Assembly (NCBI GenBank): GCA_009809945.1
Contig: WTPW01000184.1
Span: 1-64,000 of the forward strand
Origin: Gigaspora margarita
Lineage: Eukaryota; Glomeromycota; Glomeromycetes; Diversisporales; Gigasporaceae
Reading direction: 5' to 3'
DNA length: 64,000 nucleotides
The first letter of the stretch is position 1, and each line of letters begins with the position of its first letter. A program made the translations under genes and the position numbers. The notes beneath the pieces were generated by a model. It searched no databases. It was not told where the DNA came from and saw only the letters and a list, made by a program, of their open reading frames with translations. This document shows positions 11,516-23,289 of the stretch, piece after piece.

Positions 11516-13104
11516 TACTTAAAAAAACAGTAATTATAAATCAAACCAGTGGTGTTCAATACCAGTAATATGAAATTCATGTAATGCAAGTCAAAATAAA
11601 AACAAAAAGTAAATTGCGATTAATATTAGGGTTAGTGTTAAGGGCTGTGACAGAGCAGGGCATAGATCATATCAAAATTTCACGAGAAATTTTTTTTGTT
11701 AGAGCTTCAAAGATGATTTCATAAACGAATTTTTGCAGTATAGTCATTTTTTAAAAATATCTAAAAAATTTACATTACACCTGATTTTCACATTACACTA
11801 CAGCTCATAATAAAAATTATAGTGGTGTTGAACACCAGTGGTGTAATTTAACAATGCCAGAAACAAAAGGTATTTTACACTATTTTTATATCTCTCTCCC
11901 TTTTTTGTCTCTCCTTTCCCTTTTTTTTCTCCTCTCCCTTTTTTTTTCTCTTTTTTCTCTCTCTCGTTTCTGCTTTTNTTTTCTTTTTTTTTCTTTTTTA
12001 ATATTTTGAATATATTCAAAATATTTTAGGCTGGATTAGTAGATCTGTACCTGGGATCATATCAAAAGTGCATTGACTAATATTTTTGAAATGTTTTGAA
12101 ATATTTTGAAATGTTTAGATGATCATTTTACAAGATTAAAATAGATCTTTGTTTATTATTTTTTAGTTATAATTTAGATTTTCTATTACTTTTATATTGT
12201 TTTTTTATTTTCTTTTGTTTTTTTTTGTTACATTTCGTTTCGTTTAGTATCATTTTGTTTCATTTGTTTTTTTATTTTTTTTCTTTTATTTATTATTTTT
12301 TAATTTTTTTATTTTATTTCTACAAAAAAACACTTTTTGGCATAAAATATAGTAACTTTCTGACACTTTGCGCAAGGCAACGCATTGGTGTTTCCTAGTT
12401 GGTGTTATCACTAGTGTTGTAGTTGATGTTATCGTTAGTGTCATCTTTGGAATTGTCACCAGCTAGTGTCATTGGTGTTCTTGTGGAATGGCTTTAGATG
12501 CTTCTTGGTATTCTTGTAGATGGTATTGCGTAGATTTTTAGTGTTCTTGTGGATGGTCTATTTGTTTTTTTTCTCTTGCGTTCGTATAGGGTGGTCTTGC
12601 TCATTTCTCTTGCATTCATATGAGGTAGTCTTTGCAGTTCTCTTATATTCATATGGGGTCGTATGGGGTAATTTTTCTTGTTTCTCTTGCATTTGTACAG
12701 GTGGTATAACACTAACACTTCTGAGAAATAGTTTTTTTATTTTTTTTTACTTTACTATTTTTTTTAGAAAATAGTAAAAATANGTGAATATAAGCGAATA
12801 GAAGTGAATATAAGTAAATAGAAGCAAATATAATAGTTTATTTTTTTCATTTTCATTTTTTTTCATTATTTTTTTCAGTTTTATTTTTTGTTTTTTGTTC
12901 TTTTTTTATTTATTATTTAATTTTATTTTATTTATTTCTTAATTCTTTCAGAAGTTTGCACAAGAAAATAACATAACTATTCTGGCACTTTACAAGAACA
13001 CCAATTCTAACTTCTTTAGCACTTTGCAAGTAGTATCAAATATGAGCAAAGATAAGCAAATATAATCGAAAATAAGCAAATATAAGCAAATATAATCAAA
13101 TATA
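11516..13104. other. Non-coding, T-rich and minisatellite sequence
   Basis: No supported gene. About 11640-11800 resembles the MITE at 44270-44526 (shared words include TTACACCTGATTTTCAC and GAGAAATTTTTTTTGTTAGA). About 11888-12340 is strongly pyrimidine-biased. About 12370-12720 holds decayed direct repeats built on TTCTCTTGCATTCATATG. About 12785-12830 and 13037-13100 are short tandem repeats of AAGCAAATATAA type. Confidence 0.5.
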
Positions 13105-14081
13105 CAGTCAGACCTCCCTATAGTCACACCCCATATAGTCACACCTTTATTTAAGCACCCGATTTTGTGCGACGGACTCAAATATAGTAAAAAAACCTCA
13201 TTATAGTCACAAATCCTTATAATCACTATCACCATGAAAATTTGATTTTTTAACAATTTTATTAATAAAAAACCCTTATTATAGTCACCAATTTTTAACT
13301 AAATATGGATTATATAATCTGATTGGCCAATTTTCATATTCACATATATTTAAAATTATCTATTAATTGATAATCCGCCTGTCAACTGGAGAGTGATCCT
13401 ATAGGCGAAATGTTGAGTGCTTCCATCTGAACGTTATTTCCTTACTAAGTTAACGATACATGTCCACTAATTAAAAGTTGTAGAGCTCGTCGAGACGCAT
13501 CTAACGGTGGTTAGATCATCCAAATCGGCCCAGTAGATGGCGAGTTATTGTTGAAAAACGATTGGCCGACTATATAAATATCTGTGACGGAGATTACATA
13601 TGAAAATCACTATAGACGAAATGTGGATTGCTTCCATTTAAAACTTTTTTCTTACTAAGTTAACGATACATGCCCATTTATTGAAAGTTGTAGAGCTCAT
13701 TGAGATGCATCTAATGGTGATTAGATTATCCAAATCGACCTAGCGGATGGTGAGATATCGTCAAAAAACAATTGCCCGGCTATAAAAATCTCTTATAAAC
13801 AAATATTGTTTACATAGAGAGTATATAGTCAGCCAATTGTTTTTTGACAATATGTTGCTATCCACTTGGCTGATCTAACTACTGTTAGATGCGTCTCGAC
13901 GAGCTCTGCAACTTTCAATTAGTGGGCATGTATCGTTAACTTAGTAAAAAATATTTAGATGGAAGCATGCCACATTTCGCCTATAGATGACCATAATGAG
14001 GTATTTTATTTATAGTCACACCTCTTTACAATCACCAAAATAGGGTGCGACGGACTTGGTGATTATAGAGAAGGACAACTG
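13105..14081. mobile_element. Tc1/mariner-pogo-type MITE with a triplicated core
   Basis: The ends CAGTCAGACCTCCCTATAG and CTATAGAGAAGGACAACTG are imperfect TIRs flanked by TA (13103-13104, 14082-14083). The interior holds three copies of a 170-195 bp block: 13390-13587 and 13602-13796 in direct order, and 13822-13991 inverted. Each contains GTTGTAGAGCTCRTYGAGA, a CATCTAA(C/T)GGTG word and an ATCGGCCCAGT-like word. No coding capacity. Confidence 0.75.
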
Positions 14082-15126
14082 TAATAGTTTGTTTTTTTTT
14101 ATTTTCATTTTTTTTCATTATTTTTTTCAGATTCGTTCTTTTTTGGTTTTATTTTTTTTGTTATTTTTTTTATAATAATATATAATAAAATATGTAATAT
14201 TTAAAATATAATATATAATAATAAATAAAAAAATAAAAGTTATTGCGAAAGCTTGCAAATATTGTATATTTAATTTAAAATAATATATAATAATAATAAT
14301 AAATAAAAAAATAAAATTTTATAATAAATTGCGAAAACTTGTAAAATCTGTAAAATGTTCAAAAAGCATAATTATATAAACAGATGCATTTTTTATATTG
14401 ATCATATATTGATTATTAACTATTATGAATATGTATCGATTATAATCACTATCAATGTATTGGTTATTTATTGATTAATATCTATATCAGATATATATTG
14501 ATTACTATCACTATCGATAGATCGTGACAGAAGTGTGTGTAATCAATATATATTCACATAGTTAGTAATTGATATATATGTATCTATATATAAAATTTGC
14601 TGATAATAGTCAACAAAAATTGGTAGTTCATGAATTTATTGTTTTTAATATCAATTTAATTTGTTAAAAATTCATGATTCATTAGTAAATATAAAATCAA
14701 ATTAATCAAGAACGTTATTTAAAAATGTAACTTATTCATGAAATATTAGAGTTTCAAAGATAGAGACTATTTTATTTTAAAAAATTTATATTTAATTAAA
14801 GCCAATCTATTAGTCTAGATTACAATTAATATAATATTTATTTTATTTTATTAGATAAATATTTAGGTCGTTCGAAGTTAATTATTCGGTTAACATCACT
14901 TTTCAGGACTTTCAGAAGAGGGGCAAATAAACAAACATAAAAATGAACAAACTGTAGTAAATCTATAATAATGAATTGACTTCAAGTTAAATTTAGTCCA
15001 GAGATTTTAGTTGATTTGCTAATTATATCAGATAAATTTGATTCAGTAGTACCATTACATTCATTTTACAAAAGAAAGATGCAAAAAACAAAAAAAAATT
15101 AATAAATAAATAATTATAGAGAATGC
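14082..15126. other. Non-coding gap
   Basis: About 14395-14595 is a simple stretch of ATCGATTATA/ATATATTGATTA words like that near 10.5 kb. About 14888-14975 is a second copy of the dispersed repeat at 3464-3555. No gene seen. Confidence 0.5.
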
Positions 15127-15882
15127 CAGCATAGTAGGAATTTGTTTTGATTGGCTAAAATTTGAATAAATATAATTGGTGGCAATTATTTATTTATATA
15201 GTCAATTGTAATTTTTAAAATACTTTTATTAGTAAAAATCGTTATAGCATATAACATTTTTTTTGTAATACGTGATGAAACAAAAAACTTAAGCAACCTA
15301 TTTTTCATCTTTAAACCTACTGTTTTTTAATGAGAGATACAGTGAGATATAGCAGTTCAAGAAACTAAATAAGAAGTGAATATTTTGAAAAGTTGGGAAG
15401 GTGGTTCAGTGATCTAAGCAATAAGTAAGTGAAATTGTGAGATTTTGTTTTAACTGGACTTGTTTACCTTACAAACAAAAAAAAAGTACTATTTTGAATT
15501 ACTATTCTAAAACCTTTTATTGCATATTTTTAGGCTATGAATATAGTTTATAAAATAATGTTTATAGATACAAAAAGTTGTAATAGTAATAGTATTTAGG
15601 GTTTTTGAGTATGTGTAATAATGTATTGTGAAACTGATTTAAAGAATTTTTTTGTAAAATAATAAATTTATTGTGTAATAAATAATATAGATATATACTT
15701 TGTAAAATTTAAATTAAAACAGTATATTAAATTATATTAAATGTACTGTAAAAATATCTTTAGAGAGTATTAAAAGTTTGTAATAAACTTTATCCAGGTA
15801 TAGCCAGTAATCTATCTAAGGTGTGATTGACATTTTTCTGGGGTATTTTAACAACCAATCAAAATGAACTTCTACTATGCTG
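15127..15882. mobile_element. TIR element, copy 1 of a ~760-bp family
   Basis: The left end CAGCATAGTAGGAATTTG is inverted at the right end as CTTCTACTATGCTG, each followed inwards by a TTTTGATTGG / CCAATCAAAA block. GAATGC(C) lies at both flanks, a likely target duplication of 6-7 bp, although its exact phase is ambiguous. Its left half is related to the right half of the element at 16429-17187, so the two copies lie in opposite orientation. No gene. Confidence 0.7.
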
Positions 15883-15903
15883 GGAATGCCTATTTTCACT
15901 ATA

Positions 15904-16099
15904 CAGTCAGACCTCTCTAAGTGCACCCCTTCGGGACCATAGGAAAAAAATTAAAAAGCGTGCACTTAGAGAGGGTGTGCATTTATAGAGAGTAAATTAT
16001 ATAGAGCTCTTATAAGTTGGGACTGGACTATACCGTGCACTTAGAGAGAATTTATATAATCCGTGCACTTAGGGAAGTGCACTTATGGAGGTCTGACTA
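15904..16099. mobile_element. Tc1/mariner-pogo-type MITE, 196 bp
   Basis: The ends CAGTCAGACCTCTCTAAGTG and the complement of GTGCACTTATGGAGGTCTGAC pair over about 25 bp. TA occurs at both sides (15902-15903, 16100-16101). It is related in its outermost bases to the elements at 10730 and 13105. The interior repeats GTGCACTTAGAGAG in both orientations. Confidence 0.75.
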
Positions 16100-16104
16100 T
16101 AGTG

Positions 16105-16428
16105 TTTTGCTATTTCCACCATGGTTACACAAAAATTTTCTATTTTTAGAATTAATATAATACATGTATATTATAATTTTAACTTGAAAACTAATAAGTA
16201 AACCTTGTTTGGCTTCTAATTAAAAGTTGTAGAGCTTATTTTTCTGATTCTAATGGTATAGTACAGGATACTTAAAGGCTTTACAATTTTAATAGCTAAT
16301 AATATTTAATATAAAAATAATATCACAAAAAACAAGCCACTATTTTGTAGTTTAGCTAATTTGCTACAACTTAGCAGCTTTATTTTTAAAAAAACATTGT
16401 ATAATTTTTTAATTAATGTATTTAAAAG
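16105..16428 (-). repeat. Unclassified repeat, reverse-oriented copy without hAT insertion
   Basis: On the minus strand this copy reads GTAAAGCCTTTAAGTATCC followed by ACCATTAGAATCAG and AACTTTTAATTAGAAGCC. The same order occurs around the hAT insertion site (17425-17432 joined to 27215) and at 27765-27965. It thus represents a related unoccupied site for the hAT element. No coding capacity. Confidence 0.65.
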
Positions 16429-17187
16429 AGCATAGCGGAAGCTTGTTTTGATTTTTTGTCAAAACATCCCAAAAAAAATGTTGATTGTACCCCGGATAAA
16501 GCATCAGCTATACCCAGATGAGAATTTATTGCTTTCAAAAAATCAGTTAATACTTTCTGAAGATGCGTATTATAGACTACAACACATTAATTTGCTTTAT
16601 AATAGCTACTTAATTCATCTTTCACAATGTATATACTATTCTTTTCATAATAAGTATATTAATTTACAATAAACAATTAAGTTTCATAATATATTATTAA
16701 ACTAGATTCAAGATACATGAACATTTCTAACCACTACTACTATAGATATTGTACTATATTTATAAGCTATACTTATAACCTAAATAAATATAACAAAAAA
16801 ATTAAAGTACAGTTTAGAATGTAGTTCGAAATAGTATTTTTTATTAGGCTAGCAAAACTAGTAGAAATAAAATCTTGCAACTTCACTCACCAATTGCTTA
16901 GGTCACCGAACTACCTTCTGACCTTTTAAAATCTTTGCTTCTCATCTAGATCTTGAAACTTCTGTATCCCACTGTATCCCAAGTTAAAAAACAGTAAAAC
17001 CCAAGGTAAAATACTAATGACTCAAGTTGATTTCTACATTACATATTACAAAAAAATTTCTTATATAATATGACGATTTTTACTTATAAAAGTACTTTAA
17101 AAATTATAGTTGACTGTATAAAAAAAAAATCGTCACCAATCATATTTAGTTTAATTTTAGCCAATCAAAACGAACTTCTGCTATGCT
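16429..17187. mobile_element. TIR element, copy 2 of the ~760-bp family
   Basis: The ends AGCATAGCGGAAGCTTG and AACTTCTGCTATGCT are inverted, with TTTTGATT / AATCAAAA blocks inside, as in the copy at 15127-15882 but in opposite orientation. The right half shares ACCAATTGCTTAGGTCACCG-like and GTATCCCACTGTATC-like words with the left half of copy 1. A 74-codon frame at 16448-16672 resembles nothing known to me and is not called. Confidence 0.65.
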
Positions 17188-17432
17188 GTTTACAAGTATA
17201 GTATTTTTATATGATACTTAAAAATTTAGCTCAAAATGGAACAAGTTACATGATTTTGGCTTACTGCTATTGGGCTAATTTAAAATTAATTTTTAAATTG
17301 ATTTTAAAATTAATTTTAAAATATTTTTAATAATTAATTTCAGCCAATCAAAATACAAGAATTCACAAAGACAACAAATTACAATATGAAATTTTTAAAA
17401 ATGGGACAAAATTTAAAATGTAGCCTTTAAGT
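17188..17432. repeat. Left part of the repeat interrupted by the hAT element
   Basis: This AT-rich sequence ends TGTAGCCTTTAAGT directly at the hAT end. Together with 27215-27970 it corresponds to the minus-oriented repeat copy at 16105-16428. It holds a CCAATCAAAAT word near 17344. No gene. Confidence 0.5.
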
Positions 17433-18489
17433 TAGGGCTGTTAATAGAGTAATCTGGAGTAGAGTGGAGATACTCTGCTGGAGTAACACCTAAAACCATA
17501 CCACTTTGAAGTACACCACTACAGATCAAACTTTATAGTTTGACACTGGAGTATTGAATCTGGTGTGCTAAATTGAAGTATAATCCAGAATATACTTTGA
17601 AGCATTACACTCCAGATAAGTATGCATTATCAGGCAAAAATTGTTAAATAACAGTAATTTGGCAAATGAGCACATGTTGCAAAGCAGCATATATAGCCAA
17701 TCATTTGTCAAATTACCGTATTTGACAATTTGCCTGTTATTCAGCAATTTATGGTAAAGAGTCACTCGCTGAGTTTACATAACACATGAAAAAATAACTA
17801 TTTTACAGTTATACAGTTTGATAATATAATTTGCTGCTACTAATAGCTATTGATTATCCCTGGACAGATTATTTATACTGGAAAAAGATTCATTACTTAC
17901 CCAACTTTTAAAAAATTTGTCAAATTTAGTGTGTATAAAATGTTACAGACCATTCTTTTTATTAGAATATTAGAAAAGCCTAAAAAAGTGAGCATCCCAT
18001 ATTATTGTCGATAACATGTATTATGCTAATTAAAAAAAATTATATCACTTTCCACCATTATTTGAGTATATTGCTTACACATTATATATGATATTGAAGT
18101 ATTATATAAGAAAGTATAGCTTAATATACATACAAAAAAAAAAACTTTCTGTAATGTTCAAAAGCTTATACATTAATATTATTATATAAGTTAATAAAAA
18201 TATATTAAGCAAATATGAAAAACCAGACTAAAATCTTAGACATGTTAAAAAAAATTGACCATTTTATACTTCCACTAGGATATATATGCTATATGTTTTA
18301 TTAATACTAAATTTTATATTTAATGTACCCAACAAGACCTACATTCCAAAAATTCTAAAAACTAATCTAAATTTATTTTAGTTTTCAAAAAAAAAAAAAA
18401 AAAGAATTAGATATGTAACTCTTTTTTTTCAAAAAAAATAAAAATAAAAAAATAAAACTAAACATCATGATTGCGCAGTTATAAGATTG

Positions 18490-20607
18490 TTAAAATTCAT
18501 TATCCTCAAGACGCACTTTAGTTATCCAACTTTTTAAATACAATAAAGCATGTACTGAATCTGGCGAAAGACTATTCCTAATTTTTGTAACTGTATGAGC
18601 TGCAAGAGAGAAAGCCTGCTCACTGGGAATGCTTGTTCCTTGTATAGATAAATAGTTTTTTTGCCATCTTGCTAAGCATTGGAAATCTTTCTCAAATTTA
18701 TACCACCATGCAAGTGGACTTCCTTCGGGAGCAAGTAGAAGAGCTAAGTATCATTCTAGTCTATTTTCTATTGGAACTTCATTTTATTGATGTAATAATG
18801 ATTCAAAAAATAAACACTGACTTATTTGTTGATTTTCTTTTTCCTTTGTGATATTAGATATTTCTAATGACAGTAATACAAATAAAAGTTTTAGTAATGG
18901 TAATGGTAAGATTTTATAAAATTGATATAATTGATTGAAATTTTTTGCCAATTTAAATTTTACCTAATGATACACTTCCATAGTTTAACATTTGTTCATG
19001 TAACTTATTTATAGCATTCATTTTTTCTTCTTGTGTTACAAAGGTAATTAATTTGAATGTGGGTCTAGTAAAGTAGGCAATATAGTTGATTGATTAATAA
19101 TATTCCAATATTCTTCTAATTTGTGAGCTATAGATTGTGCTATATAACATTCTTCTTCTCTGTAGTTAGAGAGATACTGATCAAGATGATGTTGAAGCCC
19201 AATAAATACAAATCAGATGTCACTAATAGCTGGATAGGAATTAAGAAACAATAATAATGTTGCTTTGTATACTAGTTTGAGAAGCTTTAAATTGCATCAA
19301 CCTGGCCCCATTCATTTTCATCAAGCTACAAATTTTCGAGTTGTTTTTTGTTTTTCAAAACCAAGTAGTCAAGTGCCTCTCTCATTTTACTAAATTTTTG
19401 TAACATTAGAAATGTACTGTTCTAGCATGTATCAATATCGAGTTTTGGCTTTAAAAAGTCAACTTTATGTGTAGCACAAATTTTTCTCAATGCATCACAA
19501 AATAATTGTGAATGGCGTATTTTTTAATAAAATTTCTAACCTTTTCAACAACTATAGCTTCAAGCTGCATGCTATGTTTTACTACAATATTCAAGATATG
19601 TGCTACACATCAGTGATGCATAAATTCTCTATTTCCTGCCAAAAGAAGATCTGTTTGTAACTCATGTCCTGCAACAATCATGCTCGCATCATTATCAATT
19701 GTAAAAGCCAACAACTTTGGATGTAATTTCCATTTTATTATACAAGGTTACAAGCAAATCTTTAGTAACTAGGCCATAATGATGGTCAGGATAATGCACA
19801 AAGTCTAAATGAAAATTATGTGCCTTCCAATTCTTATCGATATAGTGTATAGTTACACCTAAATATGCTTGAAAAAATACGGATGTCCATATATCACATG
19901 TAATTGAAACCATTGAATCAATATTTTTGAGCAATTCTATAATTTTTTCATGTGCATTTTCAAAATGATTCATTGTCTCATTGTGCTACAAAAACCACAA
20001 TAACGCGGATCGAGAGCACCAAGTAACTTCTTAAAATATTGATTATCTGCAAAAGAGAAAGGCAATTGACAGCATATAATAAAGTCTATAACCTTATTAT
20101 TTATTTCTGTTATTCATTAAGCATCTTTTGTTGTGTAAGGTCTTGTAGTAAAATGTAAAGTGTTTGTTGTTTCAAATAAATATTACTATGGTGACTATTA
20201 TTAAGATGGGTTGCTAATGTCCCAGTTGTATTTCCTAGTTGCTATTTTTTTTTGCAAAGATCACAAACTATCGCAACAACCTTGCCACTATCATCTTTCT
20301 CTTTATAAAAAAATTTCAAAATGGCAGATGTACATTGTCCAGCTCTTTTTAAGAGATTGTTTTTATTGCTAGAAATGAAATCATCATTATCATTCAAATG
20401 ATTTGAATTGTTAATATTATTTGAACTGTTGTTATTGTTTGAGTTATTATTATTATTATCAGCGAAGTTTGTATCTTCATTATCATCAGTAAGGTTTGTA
20501 TCTTTATTATTGTCAATAATAGAATTTATATCCTTATAACTATTATCGACATCATCACTCATATAGCTTGTATCTTCATAATCGTTCATAGTGAAATTTG
20601 AAGTCAA
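18490..20607 (-). pseudogene. hAT transposase (decayed)
   Basis: The N-terminus (from 20607) is an Asp/Asn-rich low-complexity region of about 85 residues, followed by a BED-type zinc finger: VCDLC near 20255, then a HLNNSH metal-ligand pair. The central region shows ITCDIWTS (19900-19912, first catalytic Asp) with YLGVTIHYID and then TIDNDAS (about 19695, second Asp region). The C-terminus has a recognisable hATC dimerisation motif, SIPSEQAFSLAAHTVTKIR, ending at 18490. An in-frame stop lies in the BED finger at an A-run, and at least two frameshifts follow, so it cannot be translated whole. It is the transposase of the surrounding hAT element. Confidence 0.8.
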
Positions 20608-21771
20608 ATTATTTTTTAGATTGTTACAAATTTTCTCAGATATAACAAAAATATCTAAGTATTTGAATGTTTTTTTTAAATATAAAAAGCACTTTGTGCT
20701 TAGATAACTAATGAGTATAATATCATTGTAAATCTTGACTATTTAGCATAAGAAAATACAAGAAATAAAGTGAAATAAAACATGAAGCATACTTCTAAAA
20801 AGGGAAGTATTTCATGTTTAATTTTTTTTATAAACCCCAAAGTAATAATTTGCACACAATGCATCAAATAAAAGACAAATTGACTAACTGATTATCTTGA
20901 ATACTAGTGAAAAATAAAAATTAAAAGAATTTTACTTCTATGATTCATCTGAATTTGTTTCAAACTAACTTTACCTACTTTTTTTTTAACTGTTAAAATT
21001 TAAAATTCATATTTAAAATTAAAAGCAATTTAAAATTGCTTTTTTATTTTTGTCACACAAATACTAACTATAATGTGCAACTTACAATTGTAATGCGGAG
21101 TAAAAATCTACTACTGTACTATATTGACTTTAGCCCCTGAAGAATTGATGCGTGTTCTTGTATTTAATAGGGGCTAAATTTTTACTTTGTAGCACCAAAC
21201 ATATTTGAGTCAATATACATTCTATAATCTAAAGATGTACCTTGCACAAGGTATGTAAAACTAGCATGCATTCTACAAGACATATGACCTCATGCAAAGT
21301 AATTAAAATTTTAATTCGTGTCAGCTATGATGCAATTTGCATGAGAATAATATCATTATCTATTGCGAGATACATCTCTACTATAATCCCAATATTTTAT
21401 AAGCATTACCAAGGGAAAACCTATAAGGAATTACTATTGCTATGCCGAACTTAATGCTGGAAGAATTATAATATTACATATTAAATTATATATACAATCA
21501 ATGTAATATAAATGTTATTTATAGTTATATAAGATATATACTAATTGTATATATAATATTACAATTCTTTAGAATTAAATTCGCCATAGTAATAATATTT
21601 ATTTACAGACAGCACTCATTTAATTTTAATTCAGAGTAATAGAGGATATTTACTCCAGAGTTTTAACTATTTTAACTCAATGGTTTAGATTTAAGATTGC
21701 TTCGAAGTATTTTACTCTGATAATAAAATTAAATAATCTGGAGTGGTGTTTTGCTTAAACCATGCTAGTAT
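20608..21771. other. Non-coding right arm of the hAT element
   Basis: No gene. It holds a small inverted pair TTGACTTTAGCCCCT / AGGGGCTAAA (21120-21180), an A+T palindromic stretch near 21475-21560, and subterminal GGAGT/ACTCC words from about 21630 to 21745 that match those at the other hAT end. Confidence 0.5.
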
Positions 21772-22110
21772 TGAAAAGCCTGTCAACGAAGTGACAGGGC
21801 GATCATTATTGCGAGATCAGATGACTTTATGGCCGATCACGCACAGGTTTTGTTATGTATCCTTTTATGGTTATTCTTTGATTATTGTCGTGAGATTTTG
21901 TAACTTGTTTGTACAGATAATTTCAGATTTGCATATGATTTTGATATTCACATGGTTATGATTATTGTTAGATCGATAATGGGGGTAAGGGATAATTACT
22001 GTGGCAAAGTATGAACTAGTGATACAGGAGGAGTATTTAAGGTCAAGAATTTTGGTAAAGAAGGTTATCTTTCTTTTTGCTATCGCTCACCTTGTGAAGG
22101 CTGGCTCTAT
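21772..22110 (+). repeat. Ngaro repeat A1
   Basis: This 339-bp copy is collinear with 26242-26580 without indels, starting TGAAAAGCCTGTCAA and ending GGCT(C/G)...CTAT. It marks the 5' end of the element and probably carries the promoter. Confidence 0.9.
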
Positions 22111-22252
22111 CGTTTTCCATCACATAAAATTCAATTTTTTTTCACAAAATAAATATATAAAAAAAAAAAAAAAAAACTTAATACGTTTAAAAAAAAAAAA
22201 AAAAAAAAAAAACTGTGTAGAACAAGTCGTATTTTCGTACATAACTTTGAGT

Positions 22253-23287
22253 ATGTCTACTAATCGCACGATGCATGCTGGTAGTTGGACAAAGCTCACC
22301 TTGGCAGAGTTGAAGGACTTGTGTACAGCTTGTGGCCTCTCCGTGAAAGGAAATAAGGAAGAGCTAGGTGAAAGGCTGCACGCTTATTTTGATAAAAGAA
22401 AAGATAAAGGTCCAGAGGCGCAGTCGAAAGGGAGCAGTAAAGGGCAGGAACAAGGTTCCATGGATACTGGAGATAAAACGGGAGAGACGGTAGATGTGGA
22501 ATTGGATGCTGACGCAGGTGGTGATTTTGAGGATGAACTGGATGAAGACTCGCAGGAAGCGGATAATAGGATTAGAGAGGAATTTGCAACACGTTTTCGA
22601 GGGAGAGAAAAAGTTAGTTCGGTTCCAGTGGATATTTTCCTAACAGCTCTAAGTAGTATTGAGAGGAAGATGGATAAGAGTTTTTCAGCCTTGTACAGGG
22701 AGATTGAAGAAGGAGATTCATTGGAGGAGGCTTGGCTGAAGGTAAAATTGTCTAAACCACGTGACCAGTATGAGTATGATTTTCTGGCAAAAATTGGTAG
22801 GCGTTTAGATAAGGTAATAAGAATGTTGCCAGATTCTGTTAAGAAAGAAGCTGTTAGTGTGCATGATGAGGTAGAATCAAGGGCCGTTACATTGAGATTA
22901 GCAGATGATAGAGGATGGGGAGCTGCACTGCAAATAGTAGGGAGTAGTGATAAGATGATGGAAAAGTACAAAGATCGCATACCTGTAATTGGCCAGGCAA
23001 CGTACTATTCACGTCCATATGCCAGGGGTTATAGTAGTAAATTTCGTAAGTATCAGTATAAGAGGAAGAGAGCTTCCCCTTCTTCGTCTGACTCTGAAAG
23101 GGGATACTATAAGAAAAGTAAGAAAAAAGAGGAAAGAGCACTGCCCTTTCGGAGTAGAAATTTTTATACACCCTTCGACCGGCAGGGAACTATCACCTGC
23201 TATAACTGCGGAGGCATTGGGCACATCATCTCAAATTGCCCCTCTTCAAATCCAAGAACCTCTAGCAAGCCCAAAAGCCAGGATTGA
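22253..23287 (+). CDS. Ngaro ORF1: SAP domain and CCHC knuckle (gag-like)
   Basis: An open frame of 344 codons starts at the ATG at 22253; the frame extends further upstream, but only through poly-A (Lys) tracts. Residues 12-46 form a SAP motif (LTLAELKDLCTACGL), a DNA-binding fold. An acidic middle and a Lys/Arg-rich stretch follow, then a CCHC zinc knuckle (CYNCGGIGHIISNC) near residue 318. A gag-like nucleic-acid-binding role is inferred from position and knuckle. The stop is at 23285-23287 and the next domain (RT) follows in another frame. Confidence 0.8.
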   Translation: MSTNRTMHAGSWTKLTLAELKDLCTACGLSVKGNKEELGERLHAYFDKRKDKGPEAQSKGSSKGQEQGSMDTGDKTGETVDVELDADAGGDFEDELDEDSQEADNRIREEFATRFRGREKVSSVPVDIFLTALSSIERKMDKSFSALYREIEEGDSLEEAWLKVKLSKPRDQYEYDFLAKIGRRLDKVIRMLPDSVKKEAVSVHDEVESRAVTLRLADDRGWGAALQIVGSSDKMMEKYKDRIPVIGQATYYSRPYARGYSSKFRKYQYKRKRASPSSSDSERGYYKKSKKKEERALPFRSRNFYTPFDRQGTITCYNCGGIGHIISNCPSSNPRTSSKPKSQD

Positions 23288-23289
23288 CT

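Noticed and set aside
12494-12774. Paired 74- and 84-codon frames on opposite strands
   Set aside because: Both come from decayed minisatellite sequence (TTCTCTTGCATTCATATG-like words), not from genes.
16448-16672. 74-codon plus-strand frame
   Set aside because: It lies in the interior of a non-coding TIR element copy, starts in its end sequence and resembles no known protein.
22001-22252. Upstream extension of the Ngaro ORF1, adding 84 residues
   Set aside because: It runs through two long A-runs giving poly-Lys and overlaps repeat A1. The ATG at 22253 directly before the SAP domain is a better start.
22384-22980. 198-codon minus-strand frame opposite Ngaro ORF1
   Set aside because: It is a Ser/Leu-rich shadow of the acidic, Glu/Lys-rich plus-strand protein and has no domain of its own.
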